Below, piece after piece: positions 63,001 to 64,000 of a stretch of DNA of 64,000 nucleotides. The translations under genes and the position numbers were made by a program. Under the pieces are notes generated by a model. The model searched no databases. It was not told where the DNA came from and worked only from the letters and a program-made list of their open reading frames with translations. Position 1 is the first letter of the stretch; the number at the start of each line of letters is the position of its first letter. The DNA is from an uncultured Clostridia bacterium (lineage in GTDB: Bacteria > Bacillota > Clostridia > TANB77 > CAG-508). Location of the stretch: the NCBI GenBank assembly GCA_934162365.1, contig CAKPIK010000001.1:310001-374000 (forward strand). The letters run 5' to 3'.

Positions 63001-63827
63001 ATGGAAAAAATAAAAAAACGGAGATATTGTTGCGAGAAAATCTCATGGATTTGATATATTATTCACAGTAGAAAAAATTATTAGAAGTACTAATGGTATG
63101 CAGATAGCTATTTTAAAAGGAATAACAGTTAGAATTGTAGCAGATGCATATTTAAATGATCTTGTTGTAATTGGTGAAGAAGAAGCTGATAATTGTTTAA
63201 GAAGTTTGGATACTCAAATTGAAAAAAGAGTAAATACTTTTCTAAAGCAATATAATCAAATAAAACATAAAGATAGAAAAATAGAGAGTGGGAAGGCAGG
63301 GCTTATTCTACATTTGGACGGAGATAAACTTTATTCTGAAAAAACAAGTAGATATTATAAAAAAATGGGACTTGATGCCATAGTTTTAAATATTCCAGAA
63401 GTAAAACAACCTATGCTTGTAAAAGGGTATTTAGAAAAATACAAACCTGATGTTTTAGTATTAACTCGGACATGATGGAATGATTAAAAGTGGTACTAAA
63501 TATGGAGATTTATCTAATTATAGAAATTCAAAATATTTTGTAAAAGCAGTTTTAGAAGCAAGAAAAATTAATCCGTCAAGTAATAAACTCGCCATATTTG
63601 CAGGAGCATGTCAAAGTTTTTTTGAAGCAATAATGGCAGCAGGAGCTAATTTTGCTTCATCTCCTGGAAGGATATTAATAGATTTTATGGATCCACTTAT
63701 TGTTGCGGAAAAAATAGCCATTACAGAAAGAAGTAAGTTTGTAACAATAAATGATATTGTGAAAGATTTACGAGATGGCAGAAAAAGCATAGATGGTAGC
63801 GGAGTGATGGGAAAAAAAGCCTTGTAA
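63001..63827 (+). pseudogene. yabG: YabG sporulation protease with two apparent +1 frameshifts
   Basis: A spore-coat-processing cysteine-type protease (peptidase U57) made in the mother cell. ATG 63001 follows AGAGGTGG. After MEKIK the frame is lost at the AAAAAAACGG run (63012-63021). Removing one base (the C at 63019 or one A) gives GDIVARKSHGFDILFTVEKI and joins the frame of 63098-63475. A second break in ACTCGGACATGATGG (extra C at 63467) separates VLVLT from GHDGMIKSGTKY. With both corrected the product is 274 residues, close to the usual 290, with no other damage. Consensus error and true inactivation cannot be separated here. Confidence 0.88.
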
Positions 63828-63932
63828 TATAATTGTAATATTTCTGTAACACAAAAGTAAAATTAGATAATAAAAAGCTCGAAAAAGTATTGAAATACAG
63901 TATTACAGCGTTTTATGTAGAATAATGTTATT

Positions 63933-63991
63933 TTGACTTTTTATGTAGATAATGATATAATGTGACCATCTTAAAAAAGTAGGTGGTCAAA
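63933..63991 (+). promoter_or_regulatory. Promoter and leader hairpin of the veg-like gene
   Basis: TTGACT (63933-63938), 17-bp spacer, TATAAT (63956-63961). TGACCATCTT (63963-63972) then pairs with AGGTGGTCA (63981-63989), enclosing the ribosome binding site. A direct repeat TTTATGTAGA-like lies at about 63912 and 63940. Confidence 0.65.
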
Positions 63992-64000
63992 ATGATATTG
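63992..64000 (+). CDS. Start of a veg-like gene, truncated by the window edge
   Basis: Only ATG ATA TTG is visible. AGGTGG lies six bases upstream and a strong promoter precedes it. veg follows yabG in many Clostridia and Bacilli, and this position and very strong promoter fit, but three codons cannot prove identity. Confidence 0.4.

Noticed and set aside
1..64000. tRNA and rRNA genes
   Set aside because: Read by eye on both strands, no cloverleaf with conserved GGTTCRA-type T arm or rRNA segment was found; a covariance scan would be decisive.

Overview
The window is a strongly A+T-rich chromosomal segment of an endospore-forming Firmicute, most likely a Clostridia-type gut bacterium. The evidence is an alpha/beta SASP, spoIVB, spoIIID and yabG, a T-box in front of ileS, AGGAGG-type ribosome binding sites, and compact U-tailed hairpin terminators. 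I cannot name the species. I see no tRNA, rRNA or CRISPR array.

Layout. 1-5.5 kb: housekeeping genes (3' part of pcrA, an M23 peptidase, hpf, a SASP, a HAD phosphatase). 5.6-17.7 kb: a Tad/type IV-pilus-like assembly operon with a SAF-domain protein, two ParA/TadZ-like proteins lacking the P-loop lysine, a CpaF-like ATPase carrying a frameshift, one large TadB/TadC-like membrane protein, five short pilin-like proteins that all begin MENA, and three other membrane-anchored surface proteins. 17.7-31.4 kb: spoIVB, a CDF transporter, tig-clpP-clpX, small unknown proteins, T-box-ileS, a CNNM protein, mntP, a TSCPD protein and a YihY protein. 31.5-45.1 kb: a 929-aa unknown protein, HD, Nudix, YqeY and LOG proteins, an ArsR-regulated heavy-metal P-type ATPase, a two-gene nuclease cassette between two copies of a palindromic repeat, rubrerythrin, a Ca2+-type ATPase and a DUF2974 protein.

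45.27-57.31 kb: a mobilizable element of about 12.0 kb splits spoIIID. The 5' part of spoIIID lies at 45162-45269 and the 3' part at 57307-57468. The 8-bp sequence ACAGTACA is present at both junctions. Joining the parts there restores an 89-codon SpoIIID in frame. The element carries a large serine recombinase at its right end, a MobV relaxase with a pMV158-like oriT, a DUF262 + HEPN gene pair, a heterodimeric ABC exporter, a zinc-binding protein, and a type III toxin-antitoxin locus (CptIN/ToxIN-like) with 48-nt RNA repeats. This resembles the sigK-skin arrangement, moved to another mother-cell regulator.

57.5-64 kb: a two-component system and a MacB/FtsX-type ABC transporter that share a direct-repeat operator candidate, then yabG (frameshifted twice) and the start of a veg-like gene.

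Caution: four genes carry six apparent single-base insertions. Five of the six can be explained by an extra C in front of GG on the coding strand. They may be consensus errors or real mutations, and this affects how the pilus ATPase, one ABC half-transporter, the zinc-binding protein and YabG are read.
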